Source: CAKUFA01 sp963618735
GTDB taxonomy: Bacteria; Bacillota; Clostridia; Christensenellales; Aristaeellaceae
NCBI GenBank assembly: GCA_963618735.1
Contig: CAVEUM010000008.1
Span: forward strand, 1 to 64,000
Direction of reading: 5' to 3'
Length of the DNA: 64,000 bases
Shown here one piece after another: positions 1 to 8,581 of the stretch. Made by a program: the position numbers and the translations under genes. Within the stretch, counting starts at the first letter, position 1. Every line of letters starts with the position of its first letter. A model generated the notes under the pieces. That model was not told the origin of the DNA, did no database searches, and saw only the letters and a program-made list of their open reading frames with translations.

Positions 1-1
1 A

Positions 2-2059
2 TGGGGTGCCGAAAAAGCCTGCAAGCTCTCAGCGCCTGAAGGCATGTGGCGCAAGCAGGACGAGATTCAGGCGAGGCTGAAGGATATTCTGCTGTACGGC
101 GCTGGGGTGTATAAGGATATGCTGTTTTCTTCGCAGCAAAATATGGCCATTTCCCTGGAAAACCTCATGAGCGAAAAGAGTGAAACAGAAGCCAAAATGG
201 AGCTTGCAAAGATTGCAAGCCAGGCGCTTTCCGAAAGCAATGGCATGACCGTGGATGCCATTGAGAAAGCCATCGCGAAACAAATAAATGACATCACAAG
301 CGGCAGTTGGGACATGGAGGAGGAGCGCCCGAAGCGTTCGAATAGCGTGGGAAAAATTGCGGATGCATTCAGGGCGAAGAAAAAAGCAATAGAGGATTTT
401 GATGCGGTTACGAGGGCAGAAGAACACCTGAATAACACGCAAAAGGACTGCACAAAGAAGGAGAAAACGAAGCAGGAAGCCCAGAAAGCCTTTGATCAAT
501 TCAATGAATATGCCGGCAAAATCGAAGCACGCAAAGAGAAGGAAAAGCTGAAGAAGAACAACGATAGCGAACTTTCTGATGCGCAAGATGCCTCGCAGGA
601 CTGGCCGAAAGTCGAGGGGCAGATTCAGCAGGCAAAGGCTTTGAAAGCGGAACAGGATAACCGCGCGAAGAAGGATCGATTTGAAAAAGCCAAGGACATT
701 CAGGAAAATATCAATGCCATTGAATCGCGCGTCAAGGGTAAAGCGTGCCCGGAACAGAAAGAAATCACGGACGTTGAAAAGGCGAACACAAGCATCGCAA
801 GGCTTGAAAACAAGCTGTGCGGCATGAACATCACCGCAGCTATCCACATGCTTGGCGGACAAAATGTGGAAATCACATCCCTGCGTACAGGCGAAGCCAT
901 TACATTAACGGATGACACGGCGAATCTCTCTGAAGCGGTGAAAATCACCGTCCCTGGGGTCATGGAAATGCAGCTGGCACCCGCCAATGTGGATGTGGAC
1001 GAAATCGAAAAGCAGATTGCTGAAAAAAATCAGCAGGTGAGCGATACCTTCGAAAAGTACGGTGTATCCAGCATCGATGCCTTGAAGGAACTGGCTGAAG
1101 AAGTGAACAATGCAAACAATGAGATCAAGCAGCAGGGCGTTCTCCTGAAAATGCAGCTGGGCAATGACAAGTATGAAGACCTGGAGGCCGAAGCAGAGGC
1201 TATTCCTGCGGATACGCGCTCGGAAAAAGAGATTCGTGCAGATATGACGGCACTCTGTGGAAGAGAGTCAGTGGATGCGGTGCTTGGCAAGCTGGGACAG
1301 AAGCAGGACGACTATGTCAAAAAATATGGAAGCCTTGAAATGCTTGCCGATAAGATTAAGACGTTGGAGGATGAGCGCAGGGAGATCCAGGATAGCTTGT
1401 CTCAAATGGATGACATTCCAGCGGAATATCGTGCCATTACCGATCCGATAGCGCATTTGGAGCATCTGAAGAGGGCAAAGGAGCAGGCAGAAGAAATCTT
1501 GGGCCTGGCGCGGGAAGAAAAGGCGAAGGCTGAAGAACGATGCACTACGTACGAAGATAAAGACTATGAGGAGGAAATGAAGAACGCCGAGCGGGAGTTT
1601 GATGAGTTAAGAAAGCTTTTGCAGCACTGGAAGCACATTGAAGAGGTATTCCGGAAGCTGAAGGCTAACATCCAGAGCAATCCCATGCAGGCTCTGGCAG
1701 ATTCGTTCACCAAATATCTGGGAATTATCTCAAACAAAAGGGTGACGTCAGAGTCGCAGGATCCCAACAAGCTGAACATGGCAATTTACAGCAGCGGCAG
1801 CCTGCTCGACTATAGCAAGCTGTCCGAAGGCACCAAGGAAACGGTGTCGCTGGCCTTCCGTCTTGCGGTACTGGATCAACTGTTCCCTGACGGCGGTGGT
1901 GTCATCGTGCTGGATGACCCGTTGACGGATATGGATGCTGAACGCGTGGAGCAGTCCTGTGCGCTGATTAAGGAATGCGCCAGGAAGCATCAGGTCATTT
2001 TCCTGACGTGCAGAGAAGAATACCTGGACAAGCTGAATGGCAACATGATTCGTATGTGA
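2..2059 (+). CDS. SbcC/SMC-like ATPase, 5'-truncated by window edge
   Basis: The reading frame is open from base 2 with no stop, so the N-terminal part, including the Walker A motif, lies outside the window. The visible 685 residues are long charged coiled-coil segments. The C-terminal ATPase lobe has an ABC-type signature (LSEGTKETVSLAFRLA) and a Walker B stretch (GGVIVLDDPLTDMD), as in SbcC/Rad50 and related DNA-repair ATPases. A central CPEQ segment sits between the coils; it has one cysteine, so a classical zinc hook CxxC is not evident. SbcC-type ATPases normally work with a metallophosphoesterase nuclease, which would be upstream, outside the window. An ATPase of a defence system is an alternative. 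Confident in the ATPase fold, unsure of the role. Confidence 0.75.
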   Translation, partial: WGAEKACKLSAPEGMWRKQDEIQARLKDILLYGAGVYKDMLFSSQQNMAISLENLMSEKSETEAKMELAKIASQALSESNGMTVDAIEKAIAKQINDITSGSWDMEEERPKRSNSVGKIADAFRAKKKAIEDFDAVTRAEEHLNNTQKDCTKKEKTKQEAQKAFDQFNEYAGKIEARKEKEKLKKNNDSELSDAQDASQDWPKVEGQIQQAKALKAEQDNRAKKDRFEKAKDIQENINAIESRVKGKACPEQKEITDVEKANTSIARLENKLCGMNITAAIHMLGGQNVEITSLRTGEAITLTDDTANLSEAVKITVPGVMEMQLAPANVDVDEIEKQIAEKNQQVSDTFEKYGVSSIDALKELAEEVNNANNEIKQQGVLLKMQLGNDKYEDLEAEAEAIPADTRSEKEIRADMTALCGRESVDAVLGKLGQKQDDYVKKYGSLEMLADKIKTLEDERREIQDSLSQMDDIPAEYRAITDPIAHLEHLKRAKEQAEEILGLAREEKAKAEERCTTYEDKDYEEEMKNAEREFDELRKLLQHWKHIEEVFRKLKANIQSNPMQALADSFTKYLGIISNKRVTSESQDPNKLNMAIYSSGSLLDYSKLSEGTKETVSLAFRLAVLDQLFPDGGGVIVLDDPLTDMDAERVEQSCALIKECARKHQVIFLTCREEYLDKLNGNMIRM

Positions 2060-2074
2060 GCAATAATTAAATGG

Positions 2075-2122
2075 GAAAGAGGTTCTGCGTTACCCATGAC
2101 AGATGGGCGCAGAACCTCTTTT
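2075..2122 (+). terminator. Intrinsic terminator after SbcC-like gene
   Basis: AAAGAGGTTCTGCG pairs with CGCAGAACCTCTTT and is followed by TTTT. It lies 16 bases after the stop codon of the upstream gene. Confidence 0.85.
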
Positions 2123-2130
2123 GCTGCATG

Positions 2131-2166
2131 AAAAAGCTGTGGGAGCATTTTGACTCCCACAGCTTT
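2131..2166 (-). terminator. Intrinsic terminator of the flavin operon
   Basis: AAAGCTGTGGGAG and CTCCCACAGCTTT form a 13-bp stem. Read on the minus strand it ends in a run of T, directly after the multi-FMN gene. With the preceding plus-strand terminator it separates two converging genes. Confidence 0.85.
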
Positions 2167-2186
2167 GATGATATTCGCTTGATCGC

Positions 2187-4346
2187 TTACTTGACCAGGG
2201 TGTTCAGCGCGTCCACAATGGCGGTGGAGGTGATGGTGGCGCCGCTCAGTGCGTCCACATCCTCGCCCAGGGTCAGGGGCAAGGTCTTGCCGATGAACTG
2301 GTTCTGGAAGTCTTCATCATCCATGGTGCGCTGGCCGAAGCCTGCGGTCTCGCCGCTGGCATCAATGGTGATGGAGGTGATGACGCCATCTGCGTCCATC
2401 GTCACGGTAACCTTCACGGTGCTGGTAAAGCCGTCGCCTTCCACGTCATAGGACAGGTCGGTAGAGGTTGCCAGGTCGGTGGCGCTGGCCAGGTCAGAAT
2501 CGGTTGCCAGGTCGGTGGCGGTAGCAGCAACGGGCACAGCAGCGTTGTTCAGCGCTTCCACCACAGCGGTGGAGGTGATGGTGGCGCCGCTCAGGGCATC
2601 CACGTTTTCACCCAGGGTGAAGGGGCCGGTCTTGCCGATGAACTGGTTCTGGAAGTCCTCATCATCCATGGTGCGCTGACCGAAACCAGCAGTCTCGCCG
2701 CTTGCATCGATGGTGATGGAGGTGATCTTGCGATCACTGTCCAGCGTTGCTGTTACGGTAACGGTGCTGGTGAAGCCCTGAGCCTCACCAACGGCGGTCA
2801 GCTCGTCTTCCACAGCTTCATCTTCCTTGGTGGCGGGAACGGTGCTGTTCAACGCTTCCACCACAGCGTTGGAGGTGAAGGTAGCGCCGCTCAGAACGTC
2901 TACATCGCCATCCTGCAGGGGAAGGGTCTTGCCGATGAACTGTGCCTGATAGTCCGCATCATCCATGGTGCGCTGGCCGAAGCCTGCGGTCTCGCCGCTG
3001 GCGTCAATGGTGATGGAGGTGATGACGCCGTCATCCACGGTGGCGGTGACGGTCACATCGCTGGCAAAGCCCTTGGCCGTGCCAGTGACGGGGGTGCCGG
3101 TTGCTTCCACAGCAGGGGTCTCATCTTCAACGGCCACAGCAGCGGCCTCTTCGGTTTCTGCTTCTGCAGCAGGCTCAGCAGCCACAGCGCTGTTCACAGC
3201 TTCCACCACAGCGGTAGAAGTGATGGTAGCGCCGCTCAGGACATCCACACCTTCCACAGGGAGGGTCTTGCCGATGAACTGTGCCTGATAATCAGCCTCT
3301 TCCATGGTGCGCTGACCGAAACCAGGGGTCTCCGTGCTGGCATCGATGGAAATAGCGGCGATGGTGTCGCCATCCATGGACAGGGTGACGGTCACGTCAC
3401 CGCCAAAGCCCTTGGCAGTGCCTACCAGGGTGGTGTACTCGGTTGCGGGAGCGGTCAATGCTTCATTCACAGCCTCTACCACAGCAGTAGAAGTGATGGT
3501 AGCACCGCTCAGAGCATCCACGTTTTCACCCAGGGTGAAGGGACCGGACTGACCAACGAACTGGTTCTGGAAGTCTTCGTCTTCCATGGTACGCTGGCCG
3601 AAGCCTGCAGTTTCGCCGTTTGCATCGATGCGGATTGCGGTGATGCTGCCTGCATCATCCAGGGTTACATCCACAGTCACGTCGCTGGCAAAGCCCTTGA
3701 CGGTGGCACTGTGTACTTCACCAGTCAGCGCGGGCTGCTGAACAGTCGCGGCGGCCTTCTCGCCGAAGACGACCTCTGCCTTCTGAGCAGAACCCATGGC
3801 AACCTCAGCCACGCACTTCAGGGCAGCATTCGTTGCACCCAGCACAGCCTTGGAGGTTACGGTAGCGCCGCTCAGGGCTTCAATGCTGCCGCCGTCTTCC
3901 GCCGTCAGGCTCGTGAACTGTTCACGGTTTTCTTCCTTCTTCCAGCGGCCGCCCAGGGTTTCAGTCTCCTGGAAATTGGTATCGCCAACCACACAGGCGG
4001 CAACGGTACCATCAGCATTCACGCCCAGGGTCACAGCCACGCTGTTGGCATAGCCGGTTTTGGCTGCCTTCACGCAGTAGCCGACCAGGTTGCCGTCGGC
4101 ATCCATGGCCTTGTACAGGCTGTCCACACCGTCATCGGTGTAGGTGCTGTCCAGCGTTACCTCTTCATAAGTTTCCGCGGGCATTACTTCACCGAAGGTC
4201 GCCTTCAGGGTAGCCATTTCATGCTCCTGAATGGGACCCTTGGTCAGCATGTTGGTCGCGGCCAGCACCACCGCGGCAACCAAAGCAATGATTGCCAGCG
4301 TCAGGTAAGCCGGGAACTCCTTTTTCTTGGGCGTATTGTTTTCCAT
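2187..4346 (-). CDS. Membrane-anchored protein with six FMN-binding (flavinylation) domains
   Basis: A 719-residue protein with a short basic N-terminus, one membrane anchor (about residues 12-34) and six tandem extracytoplasmic FMN-binding domains. The first resembles RnfG/NqrC; the other five are near-copies of about 85-100 residues, each with a GFGQRTM motif and ending in a SGAT motif. The predicted flavinylated threonines are near residues 162, 283, 374, 489, 589 and 704. Acidic or Ala/Thr/Asp-rich linkers join some repeats. In this family ApbE attaches FMN covalently to the SGAT threonine; the ApbE gene lies directly upstream in the operon. Inferred role: a multi-flavin electron conduit outside the membrane. 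Start: the ATG at 4346 has GGAGGG six bases upstream; an ATG at 4394 directly after the apbE stop lacks a good site. Confidence 0.9.
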   Translation of the reverse strand: MENNTPKKKEFPAYLTLAIIALVAAVVLAATNMLTKGPIQEHEMATLKATFGEVMPAETYEEVTLDSTYTDDGVDSLYKAMDADGNLVGYCVKAAKTGYANSVAVTLGVNADGTVAACVVGDTNFQETETLGGRWKKEENREQFTSLTAEDGGSIEALSGATVTSKAVLGATNAALKCVAEVAMGSAQKAEVVFGEKAAATVQQPALTGEVHSATVKGFASDVTVDVTLDDAGSITAIRIDANGETAGFGQRTMEDEDFQNQFVGQSGPFTLGENVDALSGATITSTAVVEAVNEALTAPATEYTTLVGTAKGFGGDVTVTLSMDGDTIAAISIDASTETPGFGQRTMEEADYQAQFIGKTLPVEGVDVLSGATITSTAVVEAVNSAVAAEPAAEAETEEAAAVAVEDETPAVEATGTPVTGTAKGFASDVTVTATVDDGVITSITIDASGETAGFGQRTMDDADYQAQFIGKTLPLQDGDVDVLSGATFTSNAVVEALNSTVPATKEDEAVEDELTAVGEAQGFTSTVTVTATLDSDRKITSITIDASGETAGFGQRTMDDEDFQNQFIGKTGPFTLGENVDALSGATITSTAVVEALNNAAVPVAATATDLATDSDLASATDLATSTDLSYDVEGDGFTSTVKVTVTMDADGVITSITIDASGETAGFGQRTMDDEDFQNQFIGKTLPLTLGEDVDALSGATITSTAIVDALNTLVK
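2190..3705 (-). repeat. Five in-gene tandem repeats encoding FMN-binding domains
   Basis: The same DNA pattern recurs five times at roughly 270-350 bp spacing. Each unit carries the GFGQRTM coding block and a VDxLSGATxTS coding block, with very similar nucleotides in each copy. This points to expansion by internal duplication; linkers differ in length and composition. Confidence 0.85.
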
Positions 4347-4394
4347 GCGCTGTCCCTCCATCGGGGTACAATCCCCGTTGTTTAATGAATCCAT

Positions 4395-5444
4395 TTATTC
4401 CACCACGCTCAACGGATAGTGATCCGTAAAGCTGGATGTGGCCGTTACCTGGTTTTCTGTGTCGATGACCACGCCGTCCAAGCCGTTGTCTTCCAGCAGC
4501 TTCAGCGCCGCTTCCTTGCCAAGCACAATGCACGCTGTGGCAAAGGCATCTGCGTCCATGGAGCTGGTTCCCACAATGGTGGCGCTGGTCAGATCGGTCA
4601 CTGCGCTGGAACCTGTTTTAGGATCCAGAATGTGATGATAGGTCACACCATCCTTCACAAAGTACCGTTCATAGGTGCCGCTGGTGACCACTGTGCGATC
4701 CTTCACCTGCACAATGGCGCGCTGGGTGGTTGTGTCGGTAGGGTCACAAATACCCACGCGGAAAGCACTGCCGTCGCTCTTTTCGCCAACGGCGTACACA
4801 TTGCCGCCAAAGTTCAGCAGCGCGCTTTGCACCTTGCCCCGCACCATATCTGCCAGCTGATCGGCAATATAGCCCTTGGCGATACCGCCCAGGTCAATTT
4901 CCATGCCCGCGGGCAGCGTCACCGTGTAGTTATCGCCAAGCACCAGCTTGTCATCATCCACCAGGGGAAGCGCGGCGATGCGCTCTTCATCCGTGGGCAT
5001 CTTCATGGTGCCGCCGGTGAAATCCCACATGGCGGTCAGGGGAGCAATGGTTATGGAGAACGCGTGTCCCGTCAGGTCGCTGATTTCCTTGGCACGCTTG
5101 AGAATATGCCACGTTTCGGGATCGACCGTAACCGTTTCGCCCTCTGCGTGATTGATACGGTACACGTCGCTGCCTTCAACGGTTTTGCTCAGGAGCTTTT
5201 CATAACGTTCGCACTCCGCAAGGAGCGTATCCGTCAGCCCGTCCTCGCCGCCGTAAAGGGTCAGGGTGACTACCGTATCAAAGTAGAACCCCGTGGCTGT
5301 CTTCTTTTCTGCTGAGGTGGCCGCCGCTGTAGCTGCCGCGGCGCTCGCCTCACCGGATGATCCTGTAGAGGTTGCTGATGTGCAACCGCTGAGCGTTAGC
5401 AGCAGCGCCAATGCCAGCGACGCGCTCAGAAGCCGTTTCTTCAT
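4395..5444 (-). CDS. apbE: FAD:protein FMN transferase ApbE, lipoprotein
   Basis: A 349-residue lipoprotein: the signal peptide ends in LSGC (lipobox cysteine near residue 21), followed by a Ser/Ala-rich spacer. ApbE hallmarks follow: DLGGIAKGYIAD, NFGGNVYAVG, HHILDPKTG and the metal-binding MDADAFATA segment. ApbE transfers FMN from FAD to a threonine of SGAT-type motifs, and the next gene encodes a protein with six such motifs, so the substrate is almost certainly that protein. It overlaps the upstream NusG-II gene by four bases (ATGA), indicating one transcript. Length is normal for the family. Confidence 0.95.
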   Translation of the reverse strand: MKKRLLSASLALALLLTLSGCTSATSTGSSGEASAAAATAAATSAEKKTATGFYFDTVVTLTLYGGEDGLTDTLLAECERYEKLLSKTVEGSDVYRINHAEGETVTVDPETWHILKRAKEISDLTGHAFSITIAPLTAMWDFTGGTMKMPTDEERIAALPLVDDDKLVLGDNYTVTLPAGMEIDLGGIAKGYIADQLADMVRGKVQSALLNFGGNVYAVGEKSDGSAFRVGICDPTDTTTQRAIVQVKDRTVVTSGTYERYFVKDGVTYHHILDPKTGSSAVTDLTSATIVGTSSMDADAFATACIVLGKEAALKLLEDNGLDGVVIDTENQVTATSSFTDHYPLSVVE

Positions 5445-5812
5445 TCTTCTTTCACCGCCAATTCCACCGTGACCCGATTGGGCAGGCAGATGATGAATGC
5501 CTGATTGGTTCGCACTTCCCAGTTATCCAGCGTTACCTCGCCCATGTGGACGCACTGCTGGTTATCGCATGTGGAAGACAGCATGACCGCGCCATGGTCG
5601 CTGACATCCACCACGTTTACCTTTCCGTCGCCCTGGTCGATGGTCACCGTCTGGGGGGATGAAAGCGGGATGCGGGCGTACTCCTGCCCGTTCACGGTGA
5701 TAATCACCATGTTTTCGTCTGCTTTGGTACCGCCTGCAAAGTGCGTTACCAGCAGCATGATCACCGCTACCAGCACCAGCGCGCCGGGAATGATCCAGTT
5801 CTTTTTGCTCAT
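5441..5812 (-). CDS. NusG domain II-type membrane-anchored protein
   Basis: A 123-residue protein with one N-terminal membrane anchor (about residues 6-25) and an extracytoplasmic domain. The domain contains the STCDNQQCVHMG cysteine pair and ends in an ICLPN motif, characteristic of the stand-alone NusG_II family of Clostridia. These small proteins are often encoded beside Rnf/FMN-binding genes. It is the first gene of the NusG_II-apbE-FMN operon and follows a consensus promoter. The exact biochemical role is not known; association with extracytoplasmic flavin or electron transfer is inferred from context. The two cysteines may form a disulfide or bind a metal. Confidence 0.8.
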   Translation of the reverse strand: MSKKNWIIPGALVLVAVIMLLVTHFAGGTKADENMVIITVNGQEYARIPLSSPQTVTIDQGDGKVNVVDVSDHGAVMLSSTCDNQQCVHMGEVTLDNWEVRTNQAFIICLPNRVTVELAVKEE

Positions 5813-5924
5813 CTTGATCCTGTCTGTATTTCGGGCGGAACGCCCAAACCGATCTGCACGGCAGGAAACTTTTCAGCCGTGCCATGCGTGAATTTGCTTG
5901 TGAATCTATACAGATTCAACGTAT

Positions 5925-5953
5925 ATTATACCGCCAAGAAAATTCCATGTCAA
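5925..5953 (-). promoter_or_regulatory. Consensus promoter of the flavin operon
   Basis: On the minus strand TTGACA and TATAAT are spaced by exactly 17 bases, a perfect housekeeping sigma-factor match, about 110 bases upstream of the NusG-II start. Confidence 0.9.
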
Positions 5954-5984
5954 CAACTCCGAAGGGGTTACGTTGTTTGAATAA

Positions 5985-6018
5985 GAAAAAAGGCGAACCG
6001 CCATTCAAACGATTCGCC
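5985..6018 (-). terminator. Intrinsic terminator of the suf operon
   Basis: GGCGAA and TTCGCC form the stem on the minus strand, followed by TTTTTT, just after sufU. Confidence 0.8.
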
Positions 6019-6025
6019 GCAGGCT

Positions 6026-6454
6026 TTATTCGTTTTTCCCCAGGGCTTCTTTCAGCGTTCGCCAGCCAAGCACGGCGCACTTGACACGGGCAGGCATATG
6101 GGCAATATCCCGCAGGGCAGAAGCCTCTTCCAGACTGTCAATCTCTTCTTCTGTTGCTTCGCCCTTAATCATCTTCAGGAAGGTTTCGCCCATGCGCAGG
6201 GCTTCGTCCTTCCTGCGGCCAATGATCATGCCCAGCATAATGTCAGCGGAGGCCTGCGAAATAGCACAGCCATCACCAATGAAGGCACCATCGGCGATCA
6301 CGTCGCCGTCCAGCTTCAGCTTCAGGTAGATGTCATCACCGCAGCTGGGGTTCACGCCCTCCAGCACAATGTCCGCATCCTGCAGATCATGCTTGAACTC
6401 AGGGTGGATGTTGTGCTCGGTGAGAATTTCATTGTAAAAGCTTCTATTTTCCAT
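6026..6454 (-). CDS. sufU: Iron-sulfur scaffold / sulfur-transfer protein SufU
   Basis: A 142-residue SufU. The three conserved cysteines are visible in NPSCGD, GDGCAISQAS and VKCAVLGW, with the Asp next to the first one that completes the zinc/sulfur-acceptor site. In Gram-positive SUF systems SufU accepts persulfide sulfur from SufS. It is the last gene of the operon and its start overlaps sufS by 11 bases, matching translational coupling of the two partners. Confidence 0.95.
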   Translation of the reverse strand: MENRSFYNEILTEHNIHPEFKHDLQDADIVLEGVNPSCGDDIYLKLKLDGDVIADGAFIGDGCAISQASADIMLGMIIGRRKDEALRMGETFLKMIKGEATEEEIDSLEEASALRDIAHMPARVKCAVLGWRTLKEALGKNE

Positions 6455-7655
6455 AGCCCATGCGCTCCCTTAGGGTGGACAGACTGCCAAGCAGACGATC
6501 CACTTCTTCTTCCGTGTTGTAGAAAGCAATGCTGGCACGTGCCGTGGACGGATGTCCCAGGTGCTTCAGCAGAGGCTGTGCACAGTGATGACCTGCACGG
6601 ATGGCCACACCGTCCGATGCCAGAATTTCGCCAATGTCGTGGGGATGCACACCATCCACCGTAAAGGTGATGATGCCGGAATGTTCCTCGGCCTTGCTGG
6701 AACCAAGGACGTGCACAAAAGGCATTTCACGGATGCCCTCCAGTGCGCGGCGAACCAGCGCGACCTCACGCTCGTGCATGCGGTCAAAGCCGACCTGTTC
6801 CATATAGTCGATGGCGGCGTGAAGTCCCACTGCGCCAGCCGCGTTGCAGGTGCCTGCTTCAAACTTGTAGGGCAGTTCGGCAAACGTGGCGCCCTCACGG
6901 GTGACGGACTCGATCATTTCGCCGCCGGTGAGGAAGGGAGGCATCTTGTCCAGCAGGTCGTAGCGGCCATACAGGGCACCAATACCCATGGGGCCATAGA
7001 CCTTGTGACCGGAGAAGGCCAGGAAGTCCGCGCCCAGCGCCTGCACGTCCACGGGATAGTGGGGCGTGCTTTGGGCACCGTCCACCACCATGATGGCGCC
7101 TGCGCGGTGCGCCATGTCGGCAATCTCACGAATGGGATTGACACGACCCAGCACGTTGGACACATGAGTCATGGCAACAATCTTCGTCTTCTCATTGATG
7201 AGCATCTCGACCTTGTTGAGGTCAACACTGCCGTCCATCTCACAATCGATGAAGCGAAGGGTCGCGCCTGTCTGGCGGCATACCATCTGCCAGGGAAGCA
7301 GATTGCTGTGGTGCTCCATGATGGACACCAGCACCTCATCGCCTGCCTTCACATGGCTTAAACCGTAGCTGTAGGCCACCAGGTTGATGCTCTCGGTGGT
7401 GTTGCGGGTGAAGATGATTTCTTCCTTCCGCTCAGCGTTCAGGAAATGGCGGACGGCTTCACGGGCATCCTCATAGGCCTGGGTGGCGGCGATGCTCAGG
7501 GGATACAGTCCGCGCAGGGGATTGGCGTTTGCCTTTTCATAGAAGGTGTTTTCTGCCTCCAGGACGCACATGGGGCGCTGGGCAGTGGCAGCGTTGTCCA
7601 GGTAGGCGATGTCTGTGTCCATCAGCAGAGGAAAATCCTTACGATCAAAGGTCAT
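6444..7655 (-). CDS. sufS: Cysteine desulfurase SufS
   Basis: A 403-residue PLP enzyme of the group II desulfurases. It shows the PLP lysine in FSGHKVYGP, the THVSNVLG substrate loop and the active-site cysteine in RAGHHCAQPLL. It converts cysteine to alanine and delivers sulfur to SufU for Fe-S assembly on SufBCD. Start: the ATG at 7655 has a GAGGGGG site and overlaps the end of sufD by 11 bases; an in-frame ATG 24 bases upstream lacks a ribosome site. Confidence 0.95.
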   Translation of the reverse strand: MTFDRKDFPLLMDTDIAYLDNAATAQRPMCVLEAENTFYEKANANPLRGLYPLSIAATQAYEDAREAVRHFLNAERKEEIIFTRNTTESINLVAYSYGLSHVKAGDEVLVSIMEHHSNLLPWQMVCRQTGATLRFIDCEMDGSVDLNKVEMLINEKTKIVAMTHVSNVLGRVNPIREIADMAHRAGAIMVVDGAQSTPHYPVDVQALGADFLAFSGHKVYGPMGIGALYGRYDLLDKMPPFLTGGEMIESVTREGATFAELPYKFEAGTCNAAGAVGLHAAIDYMEQVGFDRMHEREVALVRRALEGIREMPFVHVLGSSKAEEHSGIITFTVDGVHPHDIGEILASDGVAIRAGHHCAQPLLKHLGHPSTARASIAFYNTEEEVDRLLGSLSTLRERMGYGK

Positions 7656-8562
7656 GGTCTTCCCCCTCGTACAGCTCATTCAGAATTGCCTGCTCCGTTT
7701 CGCTGTCACCGATGGTGCGTGTGACACGCTCCACGGCAGCACGGGCAAGGATCTTTTCTGCGGCGGCACGGTCAATGCCGCGGCTCTCGAAGTAGAACAG
7801 GGTGTCATCGTCCATCTCACCGATGGAGGCACCATGGTTGCCTACCACATTTTCCTCAGCGCAAAGAATCAGCGGAACGGTCTTGTTGACCACATCGTCT
7901 CCCAGCATGAGTACGGTTTCCTTTTCATTGCCCACAGAATCCGCGCAGCCCTGCTTGAAGTCGATGGTGCCGCGGAAAATCTTCGCGGCCGCGTCCTTCA
8001 GGGCGCCGGAAGCGTTGATTTCACATTCCGTCTTCTTGCCGAAGTGGTTCACGCTCAGGTTCATATCGAAAACCTGCTTCTTCTGCGCCAGATAACCGAT
8101 GTCAGCCTGCATGGAAGCAGCCTTGCCGTTCAAATCCACATGGCTGTCTACATAAATATCACCAGCGCCCAGCAGAACCTGAATCAGCTCCACACGGGCG
8201 TTTTCAGCGCATACCCCTGTGATTTTGCTGCGGGATACGGCGCCCTCCTGAGCGGAAAACACCTGCACCAGACGGATACGGGCATCCCTGGCAAGTGCCA
8301 GGCGGGTATCCACGGCCAGGTGACCTTCCCCTTCAAAGCGCTGAATCAAGGTCAGGCTTTCGCCTTCTCCGGCGGTGAGGGTCACCGTTTTGTGACTGTA
8401 CCCCGCTGCTCCTGTCAGCGTCATATGGCCGCCGGCGGTCAGGTTTTCCGTGCCGAGATCTACGGCAGTTTCGGCATCCCACGCAACCTTGGCGTCATTC
8501 ACACCGAGAAAATGCCAGGTGCGCACGGGAAGCTCGTTGATTTTGATCATTTCACTCATCAT
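7645..8562 (-). CDS. sufD: Fe-S assembly protein SufD
   Basis: A 305-residue SufD/SufB-family beta-helix protein, shorter than SufD of Proteobacteria but usual for Clostridia. The C-terminal DEMDDDTLFYFESRG-type region (here GEMDDDTLFYFESRG) is the family signature. It forms the SufBCD scaffold with the neighbouring genes. The chosen ATG at 8562 has AAGGAG six bases upstream and leaves a 19-base gap to sufB; an upstream in-frame ATG would overlap sufB and has no site. Confidence 0.9.
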   Translation of the reverse strand: MMSEMIKINELPVRTWHFLGVNDAKVAWDAETAVDLGTENLTAGGHMTLTGAAGYSHKTVTLTAGEGESLTLIQRFEGEGHLAVDTRLALARDARIRLVQVFSAQEGAVSRSKITGVCAENARVELIQVLLGAGDIYVDSHVDLNGKAASMQADIGYLAQKKQVFDMNLSVNHFGKKTECEINASGALKDAAAKIFRGTIDFKQGCADSVGNEKETVLMLGDDVVNKTVPLILCAEENVVGNHGASIGEMDDDTLFYFESRGIDRAAAEKILARAAVERVTRTIGDSETEQAILNELYEGEDHDL

Positions 8563-8581
8563 ACGTTCTCCTTCCCGTTTC

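Noticed and set aside
2190..3705. CRISPR-like or minisatellite array
   Set aside because: The periodic DNA is coding and encodes FMN-binding domains in frame, with no spacer-repeat structure.
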